Positions 36,571-45,817 of a stretch of 64,000 bases of DNA are shown piece after piece. Source of the DNA: Saprospiraceae bacterium. Lineage in GTDB: Bacteria > Bacteroidota > Bacteroidia > Chitinophagales > Saprospiraceae. The notes below the pieces were generated by a model. The model was given only the letters and a program-made list of their open reading frames with translations. It did no database searches and was not told the origin of the DNA. The number at the start of each line of letters is the position of its first letter. The first letter of the stretch is position 1. The stretch spans positions 426,696 through 490,695 of the forward strand of contig CATQHI010000002.1 of assembly GCA_958295895.1 (NCBI GenBank), given 5' to 3'. A program made the position numbers and the translations under genes.

Positions 36571-37275
36571 CTAAAAATCAAACCGCTGCGTATCCGAAAA
36601 GAGCAGATCTTCGACGCCGGCAAACTTCACGCCAACGCTGGCGAAGACGTAGTTCTGTACCGGCTGTATCTCGGGGATGTCTACGCTGAGGCTGATGCTA
36701 TTCATATCGGCGATGTCCCCGCCACCCATCGCAGCGGTAGCTACGTTGGTCTGGGTGTTGGCGAAGGCCGTTTTGCTTACGTAGAGGGTAACGCTTTCGA
36801 TGTCCCGGGCCTGATCGCCGGTCACGATCTGCTCCAGACTGAGGGTGGCTCCCACCCGGCCCTCGCCGGCGGAGATGAGGGCGTTCCGGAAGCGCCAGTA
36901 GGGGGTGACCTCGATGTCTATCACCTCGCTGCCCCGCAGATCGATGCGGATCGTGTCGGGCTGTCCTGACTGGTTTTGTAGCGGTACGAATGGTCCCTGT
37001 CCGATGGGAATAATCATTTTATACTCCCCGTTGAAGAGAACCTGGGAAAACTCGCCCTCCGAGGTAAAGGTGCTGCCGATGGGGCCCACCTTGCCGAATC
37101 CGTCCTGGTAGAGTTCGTAGCTGACGCGGTTATACTCTACGTTGATGGGTTCGCCCTGGTAGACGAGGCGGCCCGTCAGACTGGTTTCGGGCGCGTCGAA
37201 GTTATCCTTTTCACAGGAGGCCAGTACCAGGATGGCTACCGCGAACAGGGTAAGCAGTTGAAATATGCTTCTCAT
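36571..37275 (-). CDS. DUF3823 family lipoprotein in the SusE position
   Basis: The 234-residue product has a lipoprotein signal (FAVAILVLASC, Cys21) followed by EKDNFDAPETSLTGRLVYQGEPI, the opening of the DUF3823 family. An N-terminal prealbumin-like sandwich (NRVSYELYQDGFG, FNGEYKMIIPIGQGPF) is followed by a C-terminal domain. DUF3823 proteins regularly follow SusD in loci and are presumed accessory glycan-binding proteins. The different type of third protein in the two operons suggests they bind different parts or sizes of the glycan. Confidence 0.85.
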   Translation of the reverse strand: MRSIFQLLTLFAVAILVLASCEKDNFDAPETSLTGRLVYQGEPINVEYNRVSYELYQDGFGKVGPIGSTFTSEGEFSQVLFNGEYKMIIPIGQGPFVPLQNQSGQPDTIRIDLRGSEVIDIEVTPYWRFRNALISAGEGRVGATLSLEQIVTGDQARDIESVTLYVSKTAFANTQTNVATAAMGGGDIADMNSISLSVDIPEIQPVQNYVFASVGVKFAGVEDLLFSDTQRFDF

Positions 37276-37301
37276 GATTAGTTGTTGTAGTGAGGTACTG
37301 G

Positions 37302-39209
37302 TTATTGGAGGGGCTGACGGGCCAGCTGTGGGTTATTCGTCAGGATGTCATTGCTGATATTACTGTAGTAGTTGCCGAGCTGCCAGGTATCGGCCGCGGT
37401 GACGCGACTCGGTAGCACTTCGGTATAGTACCACTTACCGTCATCGGGCGAGCCGGGCTCGTACACTTTGTAGGGCCACAGACCCCAGGGCTGGGTGCTG
37501 CGTTTGGTGGCACTGCCCAGGTTCGCTTTAAGACCTTCCACGTCCATCGCCACCCCGTCGAAGATGCGGTGGGCGATCCGGAAGCGCTTCAGGTCCATGT
37601 AGTACTGTCCCTCCAGGGCGAACTCGGCCCGGCGCTCGTGTACGATCCGGTCAAAGGTGATGTCCTCCGGCGTGAGGGGAATCATAAACCCGGCGCGCTC
37701 GCGCACCTGATTCATATAGCCCGCAGCCGTGGCCGGGTCGCCTAGCTCGAAAGCAGCCTCGGCGGCAATGAGCAGAATCTCCGCGTAGCGGTACTGAATA
37801 CGGGAGACATCGCTCTGGTTACCCCGCTGTCCGGAGCCGGGGGTGGGGTCGAGGTACTTGCGCACGTAGAAACCGGTCACCGCATTCTGGGGCGTATTCT
37901 CGAGCGGCCCGTCGAAGCCCACCACCTGCTGGGGAGTGGCACTACCGGGCAGCTCGCGCAGTTGGCCCCGCTCGTTGCCGCTCACGATCTCACCGTCGGC
38001 CAGTCGAACGCCCGCCCAGATATCTACTTCCCGCCCCTTGAAGCTCGTACCGGGCAGGATCACCGTGCCGCCCAGTCTGGCATCGCGGCCGGCGAAGATG
38101 TCCTCCTGATTTTCGTACAGGATGCGGTTGCCGGCCTCATCCACCGTGGGGATGGGAGCAAAGGTATTATCGAGCAGCTCGAACGACTGCACGAGATTCA
38201 GCGAGGGGTTCATCGCTCCGCCTTCCTCCTCCTCGGCCCCGAAGCGCGGTTGGTTGGAAATGGTGTAGCCGTGCGTCTTGAACTTGATGAGGTATTCTTC
38301 CTGGTAGATCACCTCGGGGTTCGCGTTCTTGTCGTAGAACAGGGCGGCGAAGTTCTCCGAGAGGTTGTTCGGATTCTTTGCGTACAGGCTGTAGGCACCG
38401 GCCTCTCCGTTGATAATCTGCCGGGCGGCATCCAGCGCCGTGGTGTAGTAGCCATCCGCCCGATCCGCCGGGATGCCGATCGCGCCGCCCTCGAGCACGA
38501 CGGAGGGGGTAACGGAATTGTACTTAGCCAGCGAGCCGGCGTAGACGGCCGCCTGAGCCTTCATGGACAGCGCAGCCCCGGCCGTGGCCCGGGATTTTCC
38601 ACTGGCATCCGCGGGCAGCAGGGTGGCGAGCTCGGTGGCTTCGGCGATGACAAAATCGTAGATTTCGGCTTCCGTAGACCGTGGTACCTGCAGGTAGGTA
38701 GGATCCCCGCTGAAGTCGTAGGTAAGGGGTTCCAGAATGATGGGCACCCCTCCATACAGCTTCGCCAGCTCGTAGTAGTAAGCGGCCCGCAGGTAGCGCG
38801 CCTCGGCGGTATAGATAGTGACCAGCCGCTCGGGAATGGTGGCTACCTCCATGCGCTCGATAAAGAGGTTTAGCTCCCGGATGTAGCCGTAATCCCAGGT
38901 ACCCCAGAAGCTGTAGGAGCCGTTCCAGCCCCAGGTATTGTTGTTGTGGAAGTCATTCGTTTGGCCATCATTAGAGGCAACATAGACCTCGTTGAAGTCT
39001 GCCATAGTCCTCCAGTCGCTTAATCGAGCAACGGAGAATTGACGCGAGTACAGATTGGATAGGATCGACTCCACCTGCGCGGCATCCCCCAGCGCCTGCT
39101 CGGTAGTCAGGATCTGAGCTGGCGTGCGGTCCAGAAAGTCGCTATCGCTTTCACACGCCCAACCGCCACCGAACAGCAGCGCGAGCAGTAAATAGTTTAT
39201 CTTATTCAT
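37302..39209 (-). CDS. SusD/RagB-family surface glycan-binding lipoprotein (second pair)
   Basis: The 635-residue product has a lipoprotein signal (LLLALLFGGGWAC). It shows SusD features: FLDRTPAQILTTEQALGDAAQVESIL, AEARYLRAAYYYELAKLYGGVPII, SRIQYRYAEILLIAAEAAFELG and HERRAEFALEGQYYMDLKRF. At 635 residues it is about 100 longer than the first SusD of this locus, with insertions in the middle. It partners the SusC gene 18 bases upstream. Confidence 0.95.
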   Translation of the reverse strand: MNKINYLLLALLFGGGWACESDSDFLDRTPAQILTTEQALGDAAQVESILSNLYSRQFSVARLSDWRTMADFNEVYVASNDGQTNDFHNNNTWGWNGSYSFWGTWDYGYIRELNLFIERMEVATIPERLVTIYTAEARYLRAAYYYELAKLYGGVPIILEPLTYDFSGDPTYLQVPRSTEAEIYDFVIAEATELATLLPADASGKSRATAGAALSMKAQAAVYAGSLAKYNSVTPSVVLEGGAIGIPADRADGYYTTALDAARQIINGEAGAYSLYAKNPNNLSENFAALFYDKNANPEVIYQEEYLIKFKTHGYTISNQPRFGAEEEEGGAMNPSLNLVQSFELLDNTFAPIPTVDEAGNRILYENQEDIFAGRDARLGGTVILPGTSFKGREVDIWAGVRLADGEIVSGNERGQLRELPGSATPQQVVGFDGPLENTPQNAVTGFYVRKYLDPTPGSGQRGNQSDVSRIQYRYAEILLIAAEAAFELGDPATAAGYMNQVRERAGFMIPLTPEDITFDRIVHERRAEFALEGQYYMDLKRFRIAHRIFDGVAMDVEGLKANLGSATKRSTQPWGLWPYKVYEPGSPDDGKWYYTEVLPSRVTAADTWQLGNYYSNISNDILTNNPQLARQPLQ

Positions 39210-39227
39210 TTTGGTATGCTTGATCGG

Positions 39228-42200
39228 TTAGAAGGAGAGGCTGATCCCCGCACTGACGGTACGTGACTGGGGGTACCCTAATCCGTTCGTATCACTGACC
39301 TCGGGGTCGATGTTGTAGCGCTTCACGTTGTGGATCGAGAAGAGGTTGAAGCCATTGAGGTAGACGCGGGCGCGCTGTATGGCGACGCGGGTCGTCAGGG
39401 CCGCCGGCAGAGTATAGCCAAGCTGGAAGGTCCGGGCCCGGAACGCGGTCACGTTGATGAGCCAGAAGTCGGACCGCTTGTTGACCGAGCTCAGGCCACC
39501 CTGGTTGAAGCGGTTGGGTGGGAAGTAACCCGGGATCCACTCGCTATTTACGTCGTAGGGGTCCGCCCGGTGCCAGGCATCCCGCAGGTGCTCGGCGATG
39601 TTTCCACCCTCCGCGCGGAAGGCTCGACTGAGCTCGTTTTCGGCGGTAAAGGAGTAACCGGAGGCTAGCGAAAAGTCAAGCGCCAGATCGAAGCCCTTCC
39701 AGTTGGCGGTGATGCTTAGTCCGCCGTTAATCAGCGGCAGGTTATCGCTGTAGCCGATGGGGCGTTCGTCGTAGCCGTCGATCTTGTTGTCTCCGTTGAC
39801 GTCCTTATAGATTAGGTCACCGGGCAGCAGCGTAGTGTTGCCCTGGCCGTCGACGTTGACCTCGTAGTTGTTGATCTGCTCCTGGCTTTCGAACTGGCCG
39901 ACGACCTGGTAGCCCCAGGTAATGCCATTGAAGCGACCTTCGCCAGAGTTCCGGTACTCATCCCAGGAGTTGAAGAAGATGGGGTTGTAGGACGAAATAA
40001 ACTGGCTACGGGCGAACGATAGGTTGGTCGCTACCGAAAAGGCGAGGCTATTGACCCGGCCGTTATAGGCGATCAGCCCCTCCGCACCGAATACACGGTC
40101 GCTGGAGACGTTCTCATCGGGTAGGCTGTAGCCCAGCTCACTAGGTATTAAGATGTCGTACTTCCGGCCCCGTAAACCGTCACGTTTGCGGTTGAAAACG
40201 TCGAACTGACCGGTCACCTTGCCACCGAAGAGGCTGTAGTCGGCACCGATATTCAACATCTTGCTGGTAAACCAGGTGATGTTCGTGATGGGCTGTCCAT
40301 TATCTCGGGTGCCTACGATCGGGTCACCGTTCAGCACGGCAAGCCCCTGGTTGTAGGTGTAGCCTTCGAGATACTGAAATGCTTCGATACTGTTATCATC
40401 ACCCACCACGGCGTACGAGGCACGTAGCTTGAGGTTAGTGAGCACCTTCGATTCTCCCAGCAGAGACTGTACGAAGGGCTCTTCGGTGATGCGCCAGCCG
40501 ATGGAGCCGCCGGGGAAGTAGCCAATGCGGCGATCCGGTGCGAAGCGCCACGAGCCATCCCGGCGACCCGAAAACTCCACGTAGTATTTATTGGCGAAAT
40601 TGTAGTTGAGCCGGCCTACGTAACCAAGACGGGCTACTTCGTATTGCTCATCAGTGAACCGGTCGATATCGTTGAAGTAGATCAACGGCAGCACGTTGGT
40701 CTGGGGCTGGGCCCGGGTGAAGGTATTATTGAAAGTCTGCTCGTACCGCTCGGTTAAGAACAGGGCACCTACTTCGTGCCGGCCGAATATCTTAGAATAG
40801 TTCAGCCCGATCTGGGTATTGAGCACCTGCACCTGGTTCACCTGCCGCTCCCGGTAGGGGTTCGTACTTCCCCCGGTTCTGCGGTATTCTTCTGCGGTTT
40901 CCTCCGTAGCGGGAAAGTAGGTGTAGGTATCGTAGGTATACTCGTGTACGTCGAGCTGCCGCTCCTCGGCGTGGTAGGAGGCCAGTCCCTGAATCGACAG
41001 CCCCGGCACAAACGGTATCTTGTAATTCAGCGTACCGTTGACCTGGCCGAACTTGCGGTTGTCGCGTAGGTAGCCCCCGTTCTCGAAGTTGTTGTACGCC
41101 CAGTTGGTTTCGTTGTGCCCGATGTCGTTGATGTACTCCGGGTTATCGTTGGCGTAGGGGCGCTGCCAGGGTTTGTTGCGCAGGATGGCGTACCGGGGCA
41201 ACCAGTAGTCATCGAAGCCGGGAATACCCGGGTTCTCCGTCTTTTCCGAATAGCCATTGATGCCGATACCCACCTTCAGGTCGTCGGTGATGTTGACGTC
41301 GATGTTACTGATGATATTGGTGCGGCCGTAGTCGAATTCATCGCCCAGTACCGAGTTGCTATAGTTCCGGTTGATGGCGGCGTAGTAGTTGATGCGGTCC
41401 GACCCCCCCGAGGCATTGAGGTTGATCTGGGAAATGGGTGAATTTTTCTTGAGGATATAATCCGTCCAGTCGAAACTCTGAAAGCCGCGTTCGGTACCCA
41501 CCCGGTAGCGCTCCAGGTCATCGGGCGTGATGGTCGTCGTGCCGAAGCCGTTGACGTCCGCCTGGATCTTTTCCAGTGCCCAGATGTAAGAGCTACTTGT
41601 CACGGTGGGGAAGTTCACCCAGTTCTGGACGCCGTAGTTGGCATCAAGATTAACGGTGCTTCGCTCTCCGCGACTACCCCGCTTAGTGGTGACCAGCACG
41701 ACACCGTTGGCAGCCCGAAAGCCGTAGACCGCCGCAGCACCATCCTTCAGAATAGAGATGCTCTCGATGTCGGCGGGTGCCAAGCGGTTAAACTGGAAGC
41801 CGTCCTGCTGAATCCCGTCGATGACGTAGAGCGGGTCCCCCATGCCCCGAATCTGTACCTGCGCCGAAGCATTCGGGCGGCCGTCCCGCTGGCGGAAGGA
41901 TACACCGGGGATCTTACCGGCCAGTCCGGTACTGGCTGAGGTGCCGGAGTTCTTTACCCGGCCGATCTCCTCGCTGCTAATGCTCGCAATAGCTCCGGTA
42001 ACGGACTCCCGCTTTTGGGTGCCGTAGCCGGTCACGACGATCTCCTCCAGCGACTGGGCATTTTCCCCCAGCGTCACGTCGATTACGCTACGGTTATTGA
42101 TGGGTACCTCCTGGGTGGTGTAGCCGATGTAGGAGAATACCAGGGTATCGCTGCCCGCCGCGTTGACAGTATACTGCCCACTTACGTCGGTGGACGTACC

Positions 42201-42404
42201 CACGCCGCTGGTAGACCCGCGCACCAGTACGCTCACCCCGATCAGGGGTTCCTCGGTGGCGGGGTCGAGCACCTGCCCGCTGACGGTCAGGGTGCCGTCG
42301 CTCTGCTGCGCCGTAGCCGCCGGTAGGAAGCCAAACTGTAGGAGCAGTAGGCAACCGAGCCATTTGTAAAATGCCCGGGGGCGTGGGGTCGTGTTGCGAT
42401 TCAT
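39228..42404 (-). CDS. SusC-like TonB-dependent outer-membrane transporter (second pair)
   Basis: From the ATG at 42404 the product has 1058 residues; Met at 42440 is an alternative that lengthens the signal by 12 residues. Features: signal ending in AATAQ, CarboxypepD-reg-like domain (GQVLDPATEEPLIGVSVLVRG), the signature LEEIVVTGYGTQKRE, plug (QIRGMGDPLYVIDGIQ; SILKDGAAAVYGFRAANGV) and a barrel ending SISLSF-type (SAGISLSF). It differs strongly from the first SusC of the locus in the plug and extracellular loops, so it is a distinct importer rather than a recent copy. Confidence 0.95.
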   Translation of the reverse strand: MNRNTTPRPRAFYKWLGCLLLLQFGFLPAATAQQSDGTLTVSGQVLDPATEEPLIGVSVLVRGSTSGVGTSTDVSGQYTVNAAGSDTLVFSYIGYTTQEVPINNRSVIDVTLGENAQSLEEIVVTGYGTQKRESVTGAIASISSEEIGRVKNSGTSASTGLAGKIPGVSFRQRDGRPNASAQVQIRGMGDPLYVIDGIQQDGFQFNRLAPADIESISILKDGAAAVYGFRAANGVVLVTTKRGSRGERSTVNLDANYGVQNWVNFPTVTSSSYIWALEKIQADVNGFGTTTITPDDLERYRVGTERGFQSFDWTDYILKKNSPISQINLNASGGSDRINYYAAINRNYSNSVLGDEFDYGRTNIISNIDVNITDDLKVGIGINGYSEKTENPGIPGFDDYWLPRYAILRNKPWQRPYANDNPEYINDIGHNETNWAYNNFENGGYLRDNRKFGQVNGTLNYKIPFVPGLSIQGLASYHAEERQLDVHEYTYDTYTYFPATEETAEEYRRTGGSTNPYRERQVNQVQVLNTQIGLNYSKIFGRHEVGALFLTERYEQTFNNTFTRAQPQTNVLPLIYFNDIDRFTDEQYEVARLGYVGRLNYNFANKYYVEFSGRRDGSWRFAPDRRIGYFPGGSIGWRITEEPFVQSLLGESKVLTNLKLRASYAVVGDDNSIEAFQYLEGYTYNQGLAVLNGDPIVGTRDNGQPITNITWFTSKMLNIGADYSLFGGKVTGQFDVFNRKRDGLRGRKYDILIPSELGYSLPDENVSSDRVFGAEGLIAYNGRVNSLAFSVATNLSFARSQFISSYNPIFFNSWDEYRNSGEGRFNGITWGYQVVGQFESQEQINNYEVNVDGQGNTTLLPGDLIYKDVNGDNKIDGYDERPIGYSDNLPLINGGLSITANWKGFDLALDFSLASGYSFTAENELSRAFRAEGGNIAEHLRDAWHRADPYDVNSEWIPGYFPPNRFNQGGLSSVNKRSDFWLINVTAFRARTFQLGYTLPAALTTRVAIQRARVYLNGFNLFSIHNVKRYNIDPEVSDTNGLGYPQSRTVSAGISLSF

Positions 42405-42454
42405 TGCTAGTGATTTGAAATCAATGGGTTGTTTTTGCATGATGTGATGACGGA

Positions 42455-44905
42455 CTATCTGGCGGCCGCCCATTTATCGGCGAGTAATTTGATGAAGTAC
42501 CCCCCGACTACGCTTCTGGCCTTGAAGCCGCGCTGATCGCCACTTGAGGTCCAGTGCCAGTCGCTCATCGGTACGCGGTCCTCGGTCTCCACGGCGTAGC
42601 GGTATACCGGATCGGCAAACTCCTTGAATTCTTCCCGAGTGTCAGTCAGCGTGGCGGTCCACAGGATCCAGTCCGACTTGCTGTAGTCGGAACGGTTGTC
42701 CAGTGGTAGGCCATAGGTGTTGTTCTTGGTCTCGTAATAGGCCAGTTCGGTAGCGTAGACTTCCTGGGGGAATAGGTCCAGTCCGATGAGCTTGTCCCAG
42801 ACGAGGTTGTACTTCTGGCTCCAGGTGTCAGGATTATCGAAGGCCAGTACGTAGTGGTCGTCGGCGTCGGCCAGTTCCATCCACTGCTGGGCCATCTCGT
42901 GGGCCCGGTCGGAGTAGGTCTCCGCCTCGTCCTCCTTGCCCAGTTGCTCGGCGAGGTAGCCGTAGCCACCTACACCTACGATAGCCTTAACCGATAGATT
43001 CGCGTTGCGGGCCAGGTGGCCGGAGAAGTCATCGGTCGACAGTTGATTCGCCGGGTCGAGTCCTTCCTCTGCGAGGTAGTCCGCCCAGGTGGTAAGCGTT
43101 TCCCAGTGCCCCCGGGCATACTCCGCATCGCCCTCCGCCTTGGCGATCGCCGCGGTAAGTACGATCATATTGCCGGCCTCCTCTACGGGCATATCCTCCC
43201 CATACGTCTGACCGGTCGCGACCGGGTAAGTGCCCAGGTCGTGGGCGGGGAAGGGTTTTTTCCACTTGCCGCTCTCGCTGTAGTAAAAGATGCCGTTCAG
43301 CATCCCCTTTAGCAGATCGGGGTTGTAGGTCAGGAAGAGGGGGGCGGAAGGATAGGTGACGTCCACCGTATTGATGGACCCGTTACTGTTATTCTCCTTC
43401 GACAGAAAGAGGATCTCCCCGTCGGGGCTTTCTACCAGCTTATGCGCCGCGATCGACTGCCGGTACCCAATCTCTAAAAGCTCGGCGTACTCCTCACCCC
43501 CCGCAGCCTCCGCCTCCTGCCGGAGTTGGTCGTCGAATGCCTCGCACCGCCCGATGATTGCCCCGTGGTCGGTATACGCCCGCTCGAGCTCCTCGGGCAG
43601 GGAGTTCTCGCCGTCCTTATTCCACCACGGGCGCAGTCGCTCGCCGAAGTAATTGATGGAGTATAGGTCATCGTATCCCAGTAGGACCAGGTACTCCTTT
43701 TCCTCCTCGATTTGCTCCTGCGGAAAGACGGTCGTAAGAACCAGCTGCTTGCCCTCGGTCTGTGCCGGGGCGGGGGTGCCGCTCATGAAGCCGGCAATGG
43801 CTTCACTCTGAGCGACTACCCGCTGGACGGCCCCGGCATCCTTAGGCGTAGCTACGTAGAGGTAACCCCAGTCGATGCGCAGATCGTCCCCCCGTTTCTC
43901 CAGTACGGGTTGTGCCTCGGTGCCTACTTTCAGGTAGTCCAGCGCGGCGGACGACCCCGTTTCCGCCACCATATCGTCCCCCGCCATATTAGCGGCGATG
44001 AGCGATGAGGCTCCGAAGTACACCTGCACATCATGGGCCCGCTCGTCATTCGGGGTGGTCTTGATCGAGACGTAGGAGACCGGTCGGGAGAGCAGGTCAA
44101 GATCGTCCATCAGGAGCGGCGAGGTGAATGTGAGGTCCACGTCGACCCCTCCACACTCCAGGGTGTAGCTCGTCTGGGTAGCGGTCAGGTCCAGGGCGGT
44201 CTGGCGGGCGGGCTCGGGCTTTGCGGTGACCCGGACCAGGTCCACCACGCCGGCGTTCAGCCACTGCCCCCCCCGGTTGTTTTTGACGTGCACCGCCAGC
44301 ACGTTGTTCTCTTCGCTAAGCTTATCCAGCGCCGCCTGGGGAATACGGTAGTACCTAAACTCATCGGGGCTGGTCCAGCATTCCTCACATTCGTAGAGCA
44401 ACTCGCCGTTCAGGTAGGCCTGTACATCGTCGTCGTGGGATATCTTGAGGTAGGGCTCCTCGAAGGTGAGCGCCGCCAGATCGAAGCGCTTACGCAACCA
44501 AATATCGTCGGAAGTCCAGGCGGTCGTAGCCTGCCCCTCGTTACCGAACGGTGCCATGGCCTGCGACCAGTCGCTGTCATCATAATCCGCCGCCCGCCAG
44601 CCCTCCCCGGGGTCCGCCTCGGTAATCAGTGCATTTTCCGAGGTCGGCACGATATCCCGGTAGGCTACGGCCTCCTCCCCCAGGAAGCGGTACGTACTCC
44701 CATCGACCGTGATCAGCCCGACGAGAGCCTGCTGGGTGCCCGTCCAGTGAGCGGTAGATGCGGCGGTGATGTCATCGTTCATCGCCCAGATACTGAAGTA
44801 GGGGTCGTGTACGACTAGCGGATAAGCCGGTGCCTGACGTTCGTTCTGCGCCACTACGCTTCCGTAGGTAAGCAGGCCGAGCAGGAGGAGGAAGTAGTAT
44901 TTCAT
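42455..44905 (-). CDS. DUF4965/DUF1793-type (glutaminase A-like) exported protein with inserted beta-sandwich
   Basis: The 816-residue protein has a signal peptide (FLLLLGLLTYGSVVAQ). It matches the glutaminase A-like family of DUF5127, DUF4965 and DUF1793 domains: YPLVVHDPYFSIWAMNDD at the start, DDLYSINYFG, LLEIGYRQSIAAHKLV, STDDFSGHLARNANLSVKAIVG and KYNLVWDKLIGLDLFP. A module of about 135 residues (about 95-230; GEGWRAADYDDSDWSQAMAPFG, DDDVQAYLNGELLYE, NNVLAVHVKNN) is inserted near the N-terminus and looks like a galactose-binding-type jelly roll. Despite the name, members in glycan loci are suspected to act on sugars; the activity here is unknown. It heads the minus-strand operon. Confidence 0.8.
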   Translation of the reverse strand: MKYYFLLLLGLLTYGSVVAQNERQAPAYPLVVHDPYFSIWAMNDDITAASTAHWTGTQQALVGLITVDGSTYRFLGEEAVAYRDIVPTSENALITEADPGEGWRAADYDDSDWSQAMAPFGNEGQATTAWTSDDIWLRKRFDLAALTFEEPYLKISHDDDVQAYLNGELLYECEECWTSPDEFRYYRIPQAALDKLSEENNVLAVHVKNNRGGQWLNAGVVDLVRVTAKPEPARQTALDLTATQTSYTLECGGVDVDLTFTSPLLMDDLDLLSRPVSYVSIKTTPNDERAHDVQVYFGASSLIAANMAGDDMVAETGSSAALDYLKVGTEAQPVLEKRGDDLRIDWGYLYVATPKDAGAVQRVVAQSEAIAGFMSGTPAPAQTEGKQLVLTTVFPQEQIEEEKEYLVLLGYDDLYSINYFGERLRPWWNKDGENSLPEELERAYTDHGAIIGRCEAFDDQLRQEAEAAGGEEYAELLEIGYRQSIAAHKLVESPDGEILFLSKENNSNGSINTVDVTYPSAPLFLTYNPDLLKGMLNGIFYYSESGKWKKPFPAHDLGTYPVATGQTYGEDMPVEEAGNMIVLTAAIAKAEGDAEYARGHWETLTTWADYLAEEGLDPANQLSTDDFSGHLARNANLSVKAIVGVGGYGYLAEQLGKEDEAETYSDRAHEMAQQWMELADADDHYVLAFDNPDTWSQKYNLVWDKLIGLDLFPQEVYATELAYYETKNNTYGLPLDNRSDYSKSDWILWTATLTDTREEFKEFADPVYRYAVETEDRVPMSDWHWTSSGDQRGFKARSVVGGYFIKLLADKWAAAR

Positions 44906-44968
44906 AGAAAGCTGAGTTTAGGGGGTAGCGAGGGGCAGAACCGCGGCGTTAGGCACGGTATCTCCGGT

Positions 44969-45005
44969 CGGTAGAAGGACGGTTATACGATCCACTCTTC
45001 TACCG
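44969..45005. promoter_or_regulatory. Inverted repeat CGGTAGAAG / CTTCTACCG upstream of the DUF4965 gene
   Basis: A perfect 9-bp inverted repeat with a 19-base spacer, 64-100 bases before the start at 44905. It could be a dimer-binding site or an mRNA stem in the leader. It is not CG-centred, so it does not look like a LacI operator. Confidence 0.3.
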
Positions 45006-45436
45006 TTAAACTGCTAGGGATGAGTTGCCTCCAGGCCGGCGCTGCACCTTCGGTAGTGGCAATGGCACCGTGCAGAGATCAGAGAGCGGCACGGCAAAGT
45101 AAGGGCGACCGTAGCCAGTCACCTGAGCGGGAGCAAAGTTGCGATGTAATTGGGATTAAGGTTAGTTAGATGATCGAGTGTAAAGTATAATTTGTGCTGC
45201 TAAGTGATAGCAATATATAAAATTGTGTGATAGCATCCAAACCGCCAAAAGTTATTTTTTCTCCCCCACAGTTAATTTTGGGTCTGTCGACTAATTCGGT
45301 TTAGTCATTTTGCCGTACTACCCCGCATGCTGCCTTGTTTGCAGCCCCGTGCCATCATAAATCGCACCGAAAAGGGAGGGTAAAAAAGGCGAATTTTTTT
45401 TGCCTGGCCTTCACTGACATTCTCCCCACGGCTTCC

Positions 45437-45459
45437 GGGGCGGGGCCGCAGGTGCAAAG
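45437..45459 (-). repeat. Copy of the dispersed TTGCACCTGCGGCCCCGCCC motif
   Basis: On the minus strand it reads CTTTGCACCTGCGGCCCCGC followed by CCC, a full match to the form at 57552. Unlike other intergenic copies it is not directly upstream of a gene; it lies just downstream of the small frame at 45492. Confidence 0.55.
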
Positions 45460-45491
45460 CCGGTGGAGCGGATAAGAAATCACTGCTGGCC

Positions 45492-45689
45492 TCAGGACGG
45501 ATCGAACAGTCCACCGATGAAATCTCCCAGGTCGAGCCAGGAGGCATCCAGCTCCCAGGCGGGCAGCGCAAACCAATCGGAATCGGCGGATACGGCGAAG
45601 GTGCCCAGCATCGCGCGCTTCGTGCCGGTGTAGTCGCAGCTTTCGCCCTGCTGCAAGTGGTAGTGCCTCTTCCTTTCGTGCTCCTTCAC
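45492..45689 (-). CDS. Small hypothetical protein, possibly the remnant of a longer gene
   Basis: A GTG-started frame of 65 residues whose codon choice (GGC, GCC, CTG, ACC, GAC) matches real genes of the window. The sequence is rich in Trp and Asp near the end (DWFALPAWELDASWLDLGDF, then IGGLFDPS). In the same frame, upstream of a single TAA (45695-45693), another 27 codons also read plausibly (ITRSVRNFPHPTEAYLTDIG). It may be a decayed gene or two short neighbours. I do not recognise the family. Confidence 0.4.
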   Translation of the reverse strand: MKEHERKRHYHLQQGESCDYTGTKRAMLGTFAVSADSDWFALPAWELDASWLDLGDFIGGLFDPS

Positions 45690-45769
45690 AAGTTACTCGC
45701 CGATGTCGGTGAGGTAGGCCTCTGTCGGATGGGGAAAATTGCGGACACTCCTGGTGATCGGTAGTTTTG

Positions 45770-45787
45770 GCTGCGGGCTACCGCAGC
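45770..45787. repeat. Short GC hairpin GCTGCGG-GCTA-CCGCAGC
   Basis: A perfect 7-bp stem with a four-base loop, followed closely by GTGGCTTTAGCC, in the 128-base gap between the small frame and the metallophosphoesterase. It resembles the REP-like hairpins of this window but has a different loop. Confidence 0.4.
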
Positions 45788-45817
45788 TGTGGCTTTAGCC
45801 GCGAAGCTGCAACACAA

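Larger units (their letters stand above)
44906..45491. other. Long upstream region of the minus-strand PUL operon
   Basis: 586 bases with no convincing gene. The half nearest the operon contains a 9-bp inverted repeat. The part at about 45,170-45,330 is markedly AT-rich, as expected for a control region. I find no exact TAnnTTTG on the minus strand, so the promoter is not placed. Overlapping frames at 45305-45576 have poor codon use and no recognisable product. Confidence 0.55.

Noticed and set aside
45305..45576. Two overlapping minus-strand frames of 88 and 73 codons
   Set aside because: Poor codon use and no protein features; they overlap the better small frame at 45492 and a copy of the GC-rich motif.
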